DNA of 64,000 nt from an uncultured Dermabacteraceae bacterium (GTDB lineage: Bacteria; Actinomycetota; Actinomycetes; Actinomycetales; Dermabacteraceae). Position 1 is the first letter of the stretch, and each line of letters begins with the position of its first letter. The DNA is taken from NCBI GenBank assembly GCA_946223075.1, contig CAMILZ010000011.1:1-64000 (forward strand). The letters are read 5' to 3'. The translations under genes and the position numbers were made by a program. Under the pieces are notes generated by a model. The model was not told the origin of the DNA and did no database searches. It saw only the letters and a list, made by a program, of their open reading frames with translations. Positions 1 to 7,744 of the stretch are shown here, in pieces.

Positions 1-89
1 TCACAACGCCTTCCCCAGGCACACCCCGTCAAATATGTCATGACCTCAGACACCGTCATCCGCTCCAACTTCCCCGAATTGCATAGACG

Positions 90-134
90 TTGTGGGGGTT
101 ATTCCAGCCCTCAAGACCGGAATAACCCCCACAA
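90..134 (-). terminator. Stem-loop terminator downstream of the HrtA-like gene
   Basis: A perfect 16-bp inverted repeat (90-105 with 119-134) encloses a 13-nt loop and lies 13 nt beyond the stop codon of the minus-strand ABC ATPase. It has no clear T-tract, as is common for high-G+C actinobacterial terminators, and could work in both directions. Bases 1-89 hold nothing I can assign. Confidence 0.75.
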
Positions 135-146
135 ACCCTCTGGAAT

Positions 147-836
147 TCAGCTTCGCTCGCGCGAGAGCACGCCGTCAACCATGCGATAGACGGAATCGAA
201 CTCTTCGAGCTGCTCCTGGACGTGGGTCACGACGACCGTCGCAAGGTCGCGCTTCCGCGTCGTTTCCTCAAGCAGTTCAATAATCGCCTTGGACCGCTCC
301 TGATCGAGAGCGCTCGTCGGCTCGTCAACGAGAAGCACCTCGGGCTGGTGAATGATCGCGCGCGCGATATTCACCCTTTGCCGCTGCCCACCCGAGAGTG
401 CACCGGGGCGGTGATGCGCGCGGTCGAGCATCCCCACTGCGTCGAGCGCCGACTCGATGCGCTCCTGGCGCTCCTTCTTCGAAATACCCTTGAACGTTCC
501 CGCCCCGAGGCGCGCGACAACCTCAAGTTGCTCGGCGACCGTGAGCGACGGGATGAGGTTCGGCGACTGGAACACGATGCCCACATGTTCGCGGCGCACC
601 TCGGTCTTCTGCTTCTGGCTGAGGCTCGTCGTCTCGATCCCGGCAATCTCCACGCTCCCCGAATCCGGGCTCGTGAGGGTCGCGGCGACCGTGAGGAGGC
701 TCGACTTGCCCGAGCCGGAGGGGCCGGTCACGGCGGTGAACTCGCCGGGATTCACGGTGAGGTTCGCGTGGTTGATCGCGGTCACGCTCGAGCCGCCGTC
801 GGGGTACGTGAGGGTGATGTCGGTGAGGTTCAACAT
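147..836 (-). CDS. ABC transporter ATP-binding protein, HrtA/LolD type
   Basis: The 229-aa protein is a complete ABC ATPase of the MacB/LolD/HrtA group. It has Walker A GPSGSGKSS, Q-loop VFQSPNLIP, signature LSGGQRQRV, Walker B VLLVDEPTSALD and the H-loop in VVVTHVQEQ. It should energise the FtsX-type permease encoded just upstream (899-1993) at the cytoplasmic membrane. I chose ATG 836 because AGGA lies 8 nt upstream; ATG 854 is an in-frame alternative without a good ribosome site. The pair lies divergent from a NarL-type sensor kinase and response regulator, the arrangement of hrtBA and chrSA in Corynebacterium, so heme export is the likely role. The substrate is inferred from context only. 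Confidence 0.85.
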   Translation of the reverse strand: MLNLTDITLTYPDGGSSVTAINHANLTVNPGEFTAVTGPSGSGKSSLLTVAATLTSPDSGSVEIAGIETTSLSQKQKTEVRREHVGIVFQSPNLIPSLTVAEQLEVVARLGAGTFKGISKKERQERIESALDAVGMLDRAHHRPGALSGGQRQRVNIARAIIHQPEVLLVDEPTSALDQERSKAIIELLEETTRKRDLATVVVTHVQEQLEEFDSVYRMVDGVLSRERS

Positions 837-898
837 GGCTTTCGTCCTATTCATCAAAGTTTGAGTCTGGGTGCGGGGTGCGGGTGGGCCGTGCGGAA

Positions 899-1993
899 TT
901 AGGCCGCCGACGCTTGCAGGGCCTTCGTCGGATCCACCTTCGTGATGGTGCGGACCGACACGAGCGAGCCCACGAGCCCCGCGAGAAGCATGAGGACGGG
1001 GACCCCCACGAGGGTGAGCGCATTCATGACGAATGGCATGGCGTTCACGGCGAGCATGCCGAGCCCCGCGGTGAGGCCCACGCCGATGAGCAAGCCAAGG
1101 CCCAGAACGATGAGGGCCTGCCACAGCGAGTCGCCCGCGAGCCACCCCGTGCGGGCACCGATCGCCTTGAGGACGGCGATGTCGCGCTGGCGCTGCATCG
1201 ACCACACGAGGAAGAACACGCCGATCACGAGGGTCGAGATCACGACGAGGAGCGCGATCATCATCGCGAGCGAGCCGATCTCGGAGCGGAACGAACCGAT
1301 CGCGAGGAGCGACGGGAGGAGAGCCTTCGTGGTCGTGGACTGGTCGCTATCAAGAGCGGTGATGTCGTCATCGCTCAGGGCCGTGGAACCGTCGGACCCC
1401 TGTGCTCCCACGAGGAGCGCGGTCGCAAAATCCTGCGGTTGGTGCGTGCGCTCGAGGTAGTTGTGCCACGTGTCGAGGCTCGTGAACGCGACCGGGCGGT
1501 GCGAGTGGAACTCGTCGCTGATCACGCGGTCGATCGTGAGGGATTCACCCGAAACGTCGACGGTGTCACCGGCTTTCACGCCGAGGGAGGCCGCGGTCGT
1601 TTCACCGAGCACGAGCTTGCCGGCTTCGGGAATCCGCTCGTCGGCGCCAGTGGGCTCGGCCATGAGCACGACCGACTCGGTTTTCTCACCGGTGTCGAGG
1701 AGTGCACTCGAAATACCGAGCGGAGTCACCACATCGTCACCGGCTTTCGCGGTCCACGCCTTGTATTGCTCCTCATTGATGCTGGAGTTCGAGAATTCTT
1801 CCTTCTCACCGTCGTCGACCGAAAGAACGACCTTGTCGGGGTTCAGCGAAAGCATGGCGGAGATGTTCTGCATCGCGAGGCCGCCAGTGAGGCCGGCGAG
1901 GAACGTCACGAGGAAGGTCATGAGAGTAACGACGGCAACGATGAGGCCGAAGCGACCTTTCGCGAAGCGCAAATCGCGGATGGCAAGAAACAT
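899..1993 (-). CDS. ABC transporter permease, FtsX/HrtB-like
   Basis: This 364-aa permease has the FtsX/MacB layout. There is one N-terminal membrane helix after a short basic start (MFLAIRDLRFAKGRF), a roughly 200-residue extracytoplasmic domain, and three C-terminal helices, the first at about residues 240-262. The N-terminus and size resemble HrtB heme-efflux permeases. AAGGAG lies 8 nt before ATG 1993, and the ATPase gene follows after 62 nt, so the two form an operon. The divergent two-component system supports heme-stress control as in HrtBA/ChrSA. Export of another hydrophobic compound remains possible, since no substrate-specific residue can be read from the sequence. Confidence 0.85.
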   Translation of the reverse strand: MFLAIRDLRFAKGRFGLIVAVVTLMTFLVTFLAGLTGGLAMQNISAMLSLNPDKVVLSVDDGEKEEFSNSSINEEQYKAWTAKAGDDVVTPLGISSALLDTGEKTESVVLMAEPTGADERIPEAGKLVLGETTAASLGVKAGDTVDVSGESLTIDRVISDEFHSHRPVAFTSLDTWHNYLERTHQPQDFATALLVGAQGSDGSTALSDDDITALDSDQSTTTKALLPSLLAIGSFRSEIGSLAMMIALLVVISTLVIGVFFLVWSMQRQRDIAVLKAIGARTGWLAGDSLWQALIVLGLGLLIGVGLTAGLGMLAVNAMPFVMNALTLVGVPVLMLLAGLVGSLVSVRTITKVDPTKALQASAA

Positions 1994-2050
1994 GGGGTGA
2001 ACTCCTTATGCGCGGTTGATGATGAATCCACTGTGCCGATCTGGCCCCAT

Positions 2051-2077
2051 CCGCCGGTACCTCCCGGCGGTACCTCC
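2051..2077. promoter_or_regulatory. Candidate operator between HrtBA-like and kinase genes
   Basis: The 140-bp divergent spacer contains an inverted repeat CCGCCGG/CCGGCGG (2051-2057 with 2064-2070). It also contains two direct copies of CGGTACCTCC with a 13-bp period (2055-2064 and 2068-2077). Such repeats, about 60-85 bp upstream of both start codons, are a plausible binding site for the adjacent LuxR-type response regulator. Function is inferred from position. Confidence 0.45.
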
Positions 2078-2133
2078 TTCGTTCATCCTTTTGGAGGAAC
2101 AGCTCTTTGGGCGCGGGAATTAGGATCGAAGAC

Positions 2134-3387
2134 ATGCCCACTTCTGCCCGCACTCCGTACGTCGCGGGGGCCGCCGCGCTCGCGTGCGTGCTCCTCGCGA
2201 TTCCCGTCCTCGAAAGCACTCTCACTGCGGCGCCACACACCACGAGCGTCGTGATTTTCAGCCTCGTCTCTTTGTTCGTCATGCTCGCGGGCGGCGTATG
2301 GCTCATGCGCGTGGGTGATATTCGCGCGGAGCCGGCAACTGTTTTCTCGGGGCGGCCCCTCGTATACATTGCGGTGCTCGCCTCGGCGTGGGCGATGGTC
2401 ATCGCGGAGACGCCACACGCGACCTACTTCCTCTTCGCGCTCATTGGCACCGCCCAGTGGCTCTTGCCCGAGCGCACCGGCGCTCTCGTGACGCTCGGCC
2501 TCACCGTTTTCACAATCGCGGGGCAGGTTTTCCACCACGGGGCCTCCACGGGCACCATCGTGGGGCCGCTCCTCATCGCCGTGCTCATGCTCGCGTTCAT
2601 GCACATGTACCGAGCGATGCGCTCCGAGGCGCTTCAAAAGAACGCGGTGATTGCCGAGCTCCGCGATGCGCAGGGCCAACTCGTCGACGCTGAACGCGAG
2701 AAGGCCCGCATCACCGAGCGCGAACGCCTCGGGCGCGACCTGCATGACACCACTGCCCAATCGCTTTCGAGCGTGGTCTTGCGGCTCGGGCTCGCGGAGG
2801 AGGCACTCGGGGCGGGTGAAAACGCGGGCGCGCTCGAGCATGTGCGTTCCGCTTCCGACGCCACCTCGGAAGCCTTGAGCGAGCTTCGAAACGCGATCAC
2901 CCACCTCACGCCCAAAGGATCAGGCTCCACGAGACTCGAGTCGGCCCTGGTGCGCGTCGCTGAAACCGCGCGTTCGAGGGCGGTGGCGGGCCCAGGTGGA
3001 TCCGCCCCGGTGATCGAGTGCAGCGTTGCACGGGAACTCCCCAACCTCGACATAACGACCGCGACGAGCCTCGTGCGCATCGTGCAGTCCTCGCTCGCGA
3101 ACGCCCTTGAACATGCTCACGCCTCGCGAATCGACGTGCGGGCTTTCGCCGAGGGCGGGGAGCTTCATGTTGACATCGAAGACGATGGCCGAGGCTTCGA
3201 CGTGGACGAGGCGCTCCTCGGCCCTCGCGGGGATAGTGGCGGCTACGGTTTAGGGTTCGTCGTGCAGCGCTCACGTGAACTGGGCGGGAACGCCGCGATC
3301 ATTGCAGCTCCAGGGGAGGGAACGCTCATAAGTGTGACGATCCCCGTGGCCCAGGCGCCGTCGGACCACACGCTTCCCGCAAACTGA
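2134..3387 (+). CDS. NarL-family sensor histidine kinase (ChrS-like)
   Basis: The 417-aa membrane kinase has about six N-terminal hydrophobic segments (roughly residues 10-165), a HisKA_3 dimerisation region with the phospho-acceptor in ERLGRDLHD (His about 204), and a C-terminal HATPase domain with the N-box around SLANALEHA and the G-box DDGRGFD. It lies 32 nt upstream of its response regulator gene. The kinase shape and the divergent HrtBA-like transporter match ChrS, which senses heme in Corynebacterium, but the signal here is inferred. ATG 2134 is preferred over TTG 2107. A TAGGAT box lies 7 nt before this ATG, suggesting a leaderless transcript; the same bases contain AGGA, so a normal ribosome site cannot be excluded. 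Confidence 0.88.
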   Translation: MPTSARTPYVAGAAALACVLLAIPVLESTLTAAPHTTSVVIFSLVSLFVMLAGGVWLMRVGDIRAEPATVFSGRPLVYIAVLASAWAMVIAETPHATYFLFALIGTAQWLLPERTGALVTLGLTVFTIAGQVFHHGASTGTIVGPLLIAVLMLAFMHMYRAMRSEALQKNAVIAELRDAQGQLVDAEREKARITERERLGRDLHDTTAQSLSSVVLRLGLAEEALGAGENAGALEHVRSASDATSEALSELRNAITHLTPKGSGSTRLESALVRVAETARSRAVAGPGGSAPVIECSVARELPNLDITTATSLVRIVQSSLANALEHAHASRIDVRAFAEGGELHVDIEDDGRGFDVDEALLGPRGDSGGYGLGFVVQRSRELGGNAAIIAAPGEGTLISVTIPVAQAPSDHTLPAN

Positions 3388-3419
3388 CCCCTCCCTTCCA
3401 CCGAACAAGGACCGTACGC

Positions 3420-4043
3420 ATGATTTCCATCCTGATCGCCGACGACCACCCCGTTGTGCGCGCCGGCCTGCGCGCCGTGTTCGAGAGCCACAACGAGTTC
3501 ACGGTCATCGCGGAGGCACCGAGCGCAGAAGAAGCAGTCGAAAGGGCGCAAGGAGACGCCGTTGACCTCGTGACCATGGACTTGCGCTTTGCCGACGGCG
3601 GCATGAGCGGGGTGCAGGCGATTCGCGCGATTCGCTCCCGTGGGGATCTGCCGCGCATCCTCGTGCTCACGAACTACGACGACGATTCGGAGATCCTCGC
3701 GGCAGTCGAGGCGGGCGCGCAGGGTTACCTTCTGAAGGATTCCGCGCCGTCGGAGCTCGCGAGTGCAGTTCGACGCGCGGCGAGTGGCGAAGTGGTGCTC
3801 GCACCCGTCGTTGCCAACAAGCTGCTGAGTGAGATGCGCAAAGACCGCATTACGCTCACGGGTCGCGAACGAGACGTGCTTTTAGCCTTGGACCGCGGAT
3901 TGAGCAATCGCGAAATCAGTGAGGAGCTCTTCCTCTCCCCCACGACCATCAAGACGCACCTCGCGCGGCTCTACGGAAAGCTTGGGGTGTCGAGCCGAAC
4001 GGCGGCGCTCGCGCGGGCACGCGAAGAGGGGCTGCTCGACTAG
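3420..4043 (+). CDS. LuxR/NarL-type response regulator (ChrA-like)
   Basis: The 207-aa regulator has a receiver domain at residues 1-118, with the acidic pair D8/D9, phospho-acceptor Asp54 in TMDLRF, Thr84 and Lys106. A LuxR-type helix-turn-helix at about 143-205 contains LTGRERDVL and LSPTTIKTHL. AAGGA lies 8 nt before ATG 3420. It should be the partner of the kinase encoded immediately upstream and probably controls the divergent HrtBA-like exporter through the repeats at 2051-2077. Pairing follows from gene order; the target is inferred. Confidence 0.9.
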   Translation: MISILIADDHPVVRAGLRAVFESHNEFTVIAEAPSAEEAVERAQGDAVDLVTMDLRFADGGMSGVQAIRAIRSRGDLPRILVLTNYDDDSEILAAVEAGAQGYLLKDSAPSELASAVRRAASGEVVLAPVVANKLLSEMRKDRITLTGRERDVLLALDRGLSNREISEELFLSPTTIKTHLARLYGKLGVSSRTAALARAREEGLLD

Positions 4044-4092
4044 CCTCCCGGAGTGGGGACCGATCTCGCGGGTTCGCCACCGCGAAAAGAAC

Positions 4093-4131
4093 TTGACCCT
4101 CACGTCACGTGAGGCACCAGGATCGGTAGCG
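4093..4131 (+). promoter_or_regulatory. MerR-type autoregulated promoter with palindrome
   Basis: A TTGACC -35 box (4093-4098) and a CAGGAT -10-like box (4118-4123) are separated by 19 bp, the long spacer typical of MerR-controlled promoters. The spacer is filled by a perfect palindrome, CCTCACGT-c-ACGTGAGG (4098-4114). The expected start of transcription falls on or beside the GTG start codon at 4131, so the mRNA may be leaderless. Confidence 0.7.
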
Positions 4132-5003
4132 TGAACGACATGCCGAACACTCTTGAACCGAACCAAAGCTCGCATCAAGACCTCACCGTCGGCGATACAG
4201 CCGCGCTCATCGGAGTGAGCGTGCGAACTCTTCACTACTGGGACGAAATCGCTTTGGTAAGTCCGAGCGCACGGTCCCGGGCGGGGTATCGCCTCTACAG
4301 CGAGCGAGATCTCGAACGTCTCCACGAGGTGCTCATCTACCGGGAAACCGGGATGTCGCTCGCAGAGGTTCGCGACCTCCTCGCCGCACAAGGATTGAGT
4401 CGTGGGATGACTGATGCACGTGCTGGAACGGCTTATGAGGTCGCTTCGGAGCGGGAACGGCTCGTGCAGCAACGCGAAGCACTGTTGGGCAAAGTCGATC
4501 ACCTGCACCGCATGCTGCGGGCAGTAGATTCACTGATCGAAAGGATTGATATGGGAGAGAAAATTACCCCCGAACAACGCGCGGAAATTCTGGGGAAGGA
4601 TTGGAATCCCGAATGGGACGACGAAGCAAAAGACAGATGGGGACACTCCGACGACTGGGCAGCAGCTCGCCAATACCAAGAATCCCAAACAGCTGAAGAC
4701 CTGGAGCGTGACAAGGCTCGAATCGATGCTGTCGAAGAGAAAATCGCCGCAGCTATTCAGCGTGATGTAGATCCGCGAAGTGCCGAAGCTATGAGCCTCG
4801 CCGATGAGTACCGCAGAGCACTGACCTGGTACGACGTCACGCCTGCCAAGCATGTTCTGATCGCGAAAGGGTACGTTGAGGACGCCCGCTTTCGCGAAAG
4901 GTTTGAGGCGCGTCAATCGGGCATGGCGGAATGGCTCAAGCTCGCGATCGACGAGAACGCTCGAAAACACGGAATCGATCCCGCCAAGGCCGAATGGCAG
5001 TAG
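4131..5003 (+). CDS. MerR family regulator with TipAS domain
   Basis: The 290-aa protein has an N-terminal MerR winged helix (residues about 18-90; VGDTAALIGVSVRTLHYWDE) and a coiled coil near 100-140. The C-terminal TipAS-like domain (about 150-285) contains the characteristic QRAEILGKDW and MSLADEYRRAL stretches. TipAS domains bind thiopeptides or other multidrug ligands and switch the MerR part on. The 19-bp-spaced palindromic promoter directly upstream indicates autoregulation. GTG 4131 is chosen because the promoter geometry puts the transcript start there; ATG 4140 is an in-frame alternative. No adjacent resistance gene reveals the ligand. Confidence 0.9.
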   Translation: MNDMPNTLEPNQSSHQDLTVGDTAALIGVSVRTLHYWDEIALVSPSARSRAGYRLYSERDLERLHEVLIYRETGMSLAEVRDLLAAQGLSRGMTDARAGTAYEVASERERLVQQREALLGKVDHLHRMLRAVDSLIERIDMGEKITPEQRAEILGKDWNPEWDDEAKDRWGHSDDWAAARQYQESQTAEDLERDKARIDAVEEKIAAAIQRDVDPRSAEAMSLADEYRRALTWYDVTPAKHVLIAKGYVEDARFRERFEARQSGMAEWLKLAIDENARKHGIDPAKAEWQ

Positions 5004-5044
5004 AGCAGTACTCACAGCATTGAGTTCATCGAGGTGAGGAACAC

Positions 5045-5100
5045 CGGTGCTGGGCGTTTGAGAGGAAAGATCTCTTAAGCATCCAGCACCGCTGCCTTTT
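5045..5100 (+). terminator. Intrinsic terminator after the MerR-TipAS gene
   Basis: CGGTGCTGG (5045-5053) pairs with CCAGCACCG (5083-5091), and a smaller AGAG/CTCT hairpin forms inside. A CCTTTTAA tract follows. It separates this gene from the convergent gene ending at 5180. Confidence 0.75.
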
Positions 5101-5179
5101 AAGCACGGGAAGCTAATGCCGGTGCTCTGCCCTCAAAAGGAACTTCGAGGATGGCACTTGCACTGCAACCCCCTTGTCC

Positions 5180-7744
5180 CTACTTCCTCTTGCGCCCACG
5201 CTTCTTCTTCGAGACCTCGGGTTCACCGAAGATATCGTCGCCGAGGTCGCCAGAATCGGGAAGCTCTTCCTCGGTGTCAGCCGCGTTTCGTTTGGCCTGC
5301 GTCGCCGCCTTCTTGGACTGCTCCGGCGAATTGTCGGATTGAGGCTTTCCGCGCGACGCGTTCGAGACGCGGAAGTCCTGATCATCGCTACCGCCCGCGT
5401 CTCGCAAATTGTCGGCGAGGTCGACCCGCTCGAGCCCTCGCGAAAGCACGATCGGCACGACGAGCAGCATAAGCGCGGCCACCACGATGATGACCCGCAC
5501 GAGGGGATGCGTCGCGTCGTCACCCGTGAGGGAAACGACCGCGGGCGCCACCGCAAGCGTCATGAGCGCAGAGATCACGCCGAAACCTGACGCACCGGAA
5601 AGCGAAAACGTCAAAGCCAGGCGGGCCCGCGCCTCCGACACTTCGGTGAGGGCGCTCGAATACGCAAGCGAATCCGTACCGCCAGCCGCGCCTTCCTCAA
5701 CCCGTGCGAGAGCCGCCTCGCTCGAGGCGACGCGCATCAATGCCGCTGCCGCCGCAAGCCCCGACGCCACGACAACACCAACCATGAAAGCGGGAAGCGA
5801 CGCGGCACCAAGCCCGAACCCACACACGACAGGGGCGAGCAGTGCACTCATGACGACGATCGCGGACGTGCGTCGAAGTGCGCTCTCAAGGCCCTCAAAA
5901 ATCGCCTCACCGTCAGAATCCGACGAGTCATCATCTAAGGCTCGAGCACGCTCTTCTCCCGTGAGCGCAATGCGCGCCTCCGTCACGGCATTAGCAAGCA
6001 CGGCCCGCGTGGGCGTCGCCACGAACGCGGCAACCGCAAGAACAGCGGCAACGCCGAACGCGAAACCGAGAACAACCGTCGGCGAATCGACATTCAATGC
6101 ACGCAACTGCCTATCGGCCCACAGCGCACCCTGCTGCTGCGCCGCACGCATCGCCCCCGCAATCGGCGCGACGAGCGGAAGCGCGGCCGCACTCGCTACC
6201 AGTGCGAGGACCGCGCCGGTAACGGCCGTGTGCGAGGAATGCTCGGCAGCAACATCGTCGCCCGCGAGCGCCGAGAAGCCGCCCCACATCACCGCGGCAC
6301 CGGCCACGGCGAGGGCAAGCAAGTAATAGCCGAGATAGGCGATTCCGGCGGCAGCCGTCGCGAGCGCCCAAGCAGCGACGATGCCGAGCAGCGCACATAC
6401 CGCGAGCGTCGCGAGCACGCGGCTCGAGCCGAGCCCCACGGATGACGGGCTGATGCGCCCGAATCGCGCAGCGACGATTCCACGCGTGCTTCCACCCGTC
6501 ACGGTGGTTTCGGTGCGTACGTGCGGCCACTTGATCGCGAGCCCCGCAAGCAGCGTGAGCGCGCCGCCGATGACGAGCGCGAGGCCCGTGACGAAGGCGG
6601 GGTTGATCGAGTGCAGCATGATCGTGTCGACCACGCTTTGCGCTTCGGGAGCATCGCCCACATTCGCGTAGAAGTCGGGGAACTGCGCGACGATCTTTTC
6701 GATGAGCGGTTCGACCTCGTCGCGCGGCAGCGAGCCGGGCGCCTGCTGAGTGCTCGAGTCAACGAAAAGCGACACGAGCAGAGGATCGTTGAAGGTTCCG
6801 AGGCCTACCTCAGCCATGCGCAGCTTCGAATAGCTCGCGGGGAGCCACAGGTTAAGCCCGGCGCCAACGAGCGCGAGAGGGAGGACCCCCGTGAGCGCCG
6901 CGCTGACGAGTCGCGCCGAGCGCGTCTCACCGGCGGGCACAAAGCACGAGGCGATGAGCGCCACAAGCGCGCCGCATAGCAGCAACACCGCACAGACGAT
7001 TCCCGCGAGCCCCACGATGGGCACGCCGAGAGTCATGATCGCGCCGGCGAGGAGGGCGGCGAGCGCAGCAGAGTCGACCGCGCGAAGCGGGCCTCGGGCG
7101 AGTCGCCTCGCGAAGCTCGGGACGGGGACGTCATTCCGCGCACGCGATTGCTCGAGCGCGCCCACGTCGATGCGAGCGCCCGTCTCCCCGAGTGAGGAGA
7201 GCGCAGCCCCTGAGCGGAGCGCCGCTCCACCGACGGCGAGGCCGAGCGCGACGAGGAGCAGGAGGGGCCCAGCGTCGGCGTGCTTGACGATCACGAGGGC
7301 AATGAGCATGAGCGCGGTCGCCGCAACACCGATCCCACGCACGCTTCCGGGAAGCGCTCGCGAGCGCGACAACCGCGAACGCAAGGAGCTCTCCTCGACC
7401 TCGCGAGCACGATCGGAAGCGCCGCCCGCGCGGGTCACGAGCAGCGCGCCAAGCGCCGCCACCACGACCGCGAGGATGCTTCCCATAAACACGGATCCGC
7501 CGCGCAAGAGTCGATCCCCAGCATCACCGGGGGCAAGTCCCACGAGGATTCCCGCACCGAGCCCTCCCCAGAGCGCGGAATGCGAGGCGGCCGTCACGAG
7601 CCTGCCGACAAAGGGCGCGTGCTCATCAACGCCCGCGTCGCCGCGCGCGAGCCACACCCACGGGTGGGCGAGGACAACAAGCGAAAGGACCCCGGCCGCA
7701 ACGAGCATCCAGCCGGTGTCGGCCCCGAGCACGAAGGCGCTCAT
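5180..7744 (-). CDS. Degenerate membrane pyrophosphatase-like protein (pseudoenzyme)
   Basis: The 854-aa polytopic protein looks by eye like membrane-bound H+-pyrophosphatase (HppA) along most of its length. The stretches RTETTVTGGSTRGIVA (about 410-424), GYYLLALAVAGAAVMW (472-487) and TSAIVVMSALLAPVVCGFGLG (626-646) fall in the family's order, as does SALMTLAVAPAVV (725-737). All catalytic signatures are gone. The loop that should carry the acidic pyrophosphate/Mg site (DNVGDNVGD in active enzymes) reads RRLARGPLRAVD (213-224), and the C-terminal GDTVGDPFKDT equivalent reads SEARARLALTFS. It ends in a roughly 75-residue charged tail closing with KKKRGRKRK. ATG 7744 overlaps the upstream stop (ATGA), so it is coupled to the NHLRC2-like gene. 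A scaffold or regulatory membrane role is a guess. Confidence 0.7.
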   Translation of the reverse strand: MSAFVLGADTGWMLVAAGVLSLVVLAHPWVWLARGDAGVDEHAPFVGRLVTAASHSALWGGLGAGILVGLAPGDAGDRLLRGGSVFMGSILAVVVAALGALLVTRAGGASDRAREVEESSLRSRLSRSRALPGSVRGIGVAATALMLIALVIVKHADAGPLLLLVALGLAVGGAALRSGAALSSLGETGARIDVGALEQSRARNDVPVPSFARRLARGPLRAVDSAALAALLAGAIMTLGVPIVGLAGIVCAVLLLCGALVALIASCFVPAGETRSARLVSAALTGVLPLALVGAGLNLWLPASYSKLRMAEVGLGTFNDPLLVSLFVDSSTQQAPGSLPRDEVEPLIEKIVAQFPDFYANVGDAPEAQSVVDTIMLHSINPAFVTGLALVIGGALTLLAGLAIKWPHVRTETTVTGGSTRGIVAARFGRISPSSVGLGSSRVLATLAVCALLGIVAAWALATAAAGIAYLGYYLLALAVAGAAVMWGGFSALAGDDVAAEHSSHTAVTGAVLALVASAAALPLVAPIAGAMRAAQQQGALWADRQLRALNVDSPTVVLGFAFGVAAVLAVAAFVATPTRAVLANAVTEARIALTGEERARALDDDSSDSDGEAIFEGLESALRRTSAIVVMSALLAPVVCGFGLGAASLPAFMVGVVVASGLAAAAALMRVASSEAALARVEEGAAGGTDSLAYSSALTEVSEARARLALTFSLSGASGFGVISALMTLAVAPAVVSLTGDDATHPLVRVIIVVAALMLLVVPIVLSRGLERVDLADNLRDAGGSDDQDFRVSNASRGKPQSDNSPEQSKKAATQAKRNAADTEEELPDSGDLGDDIFGEPEVSKKKRGRKRK

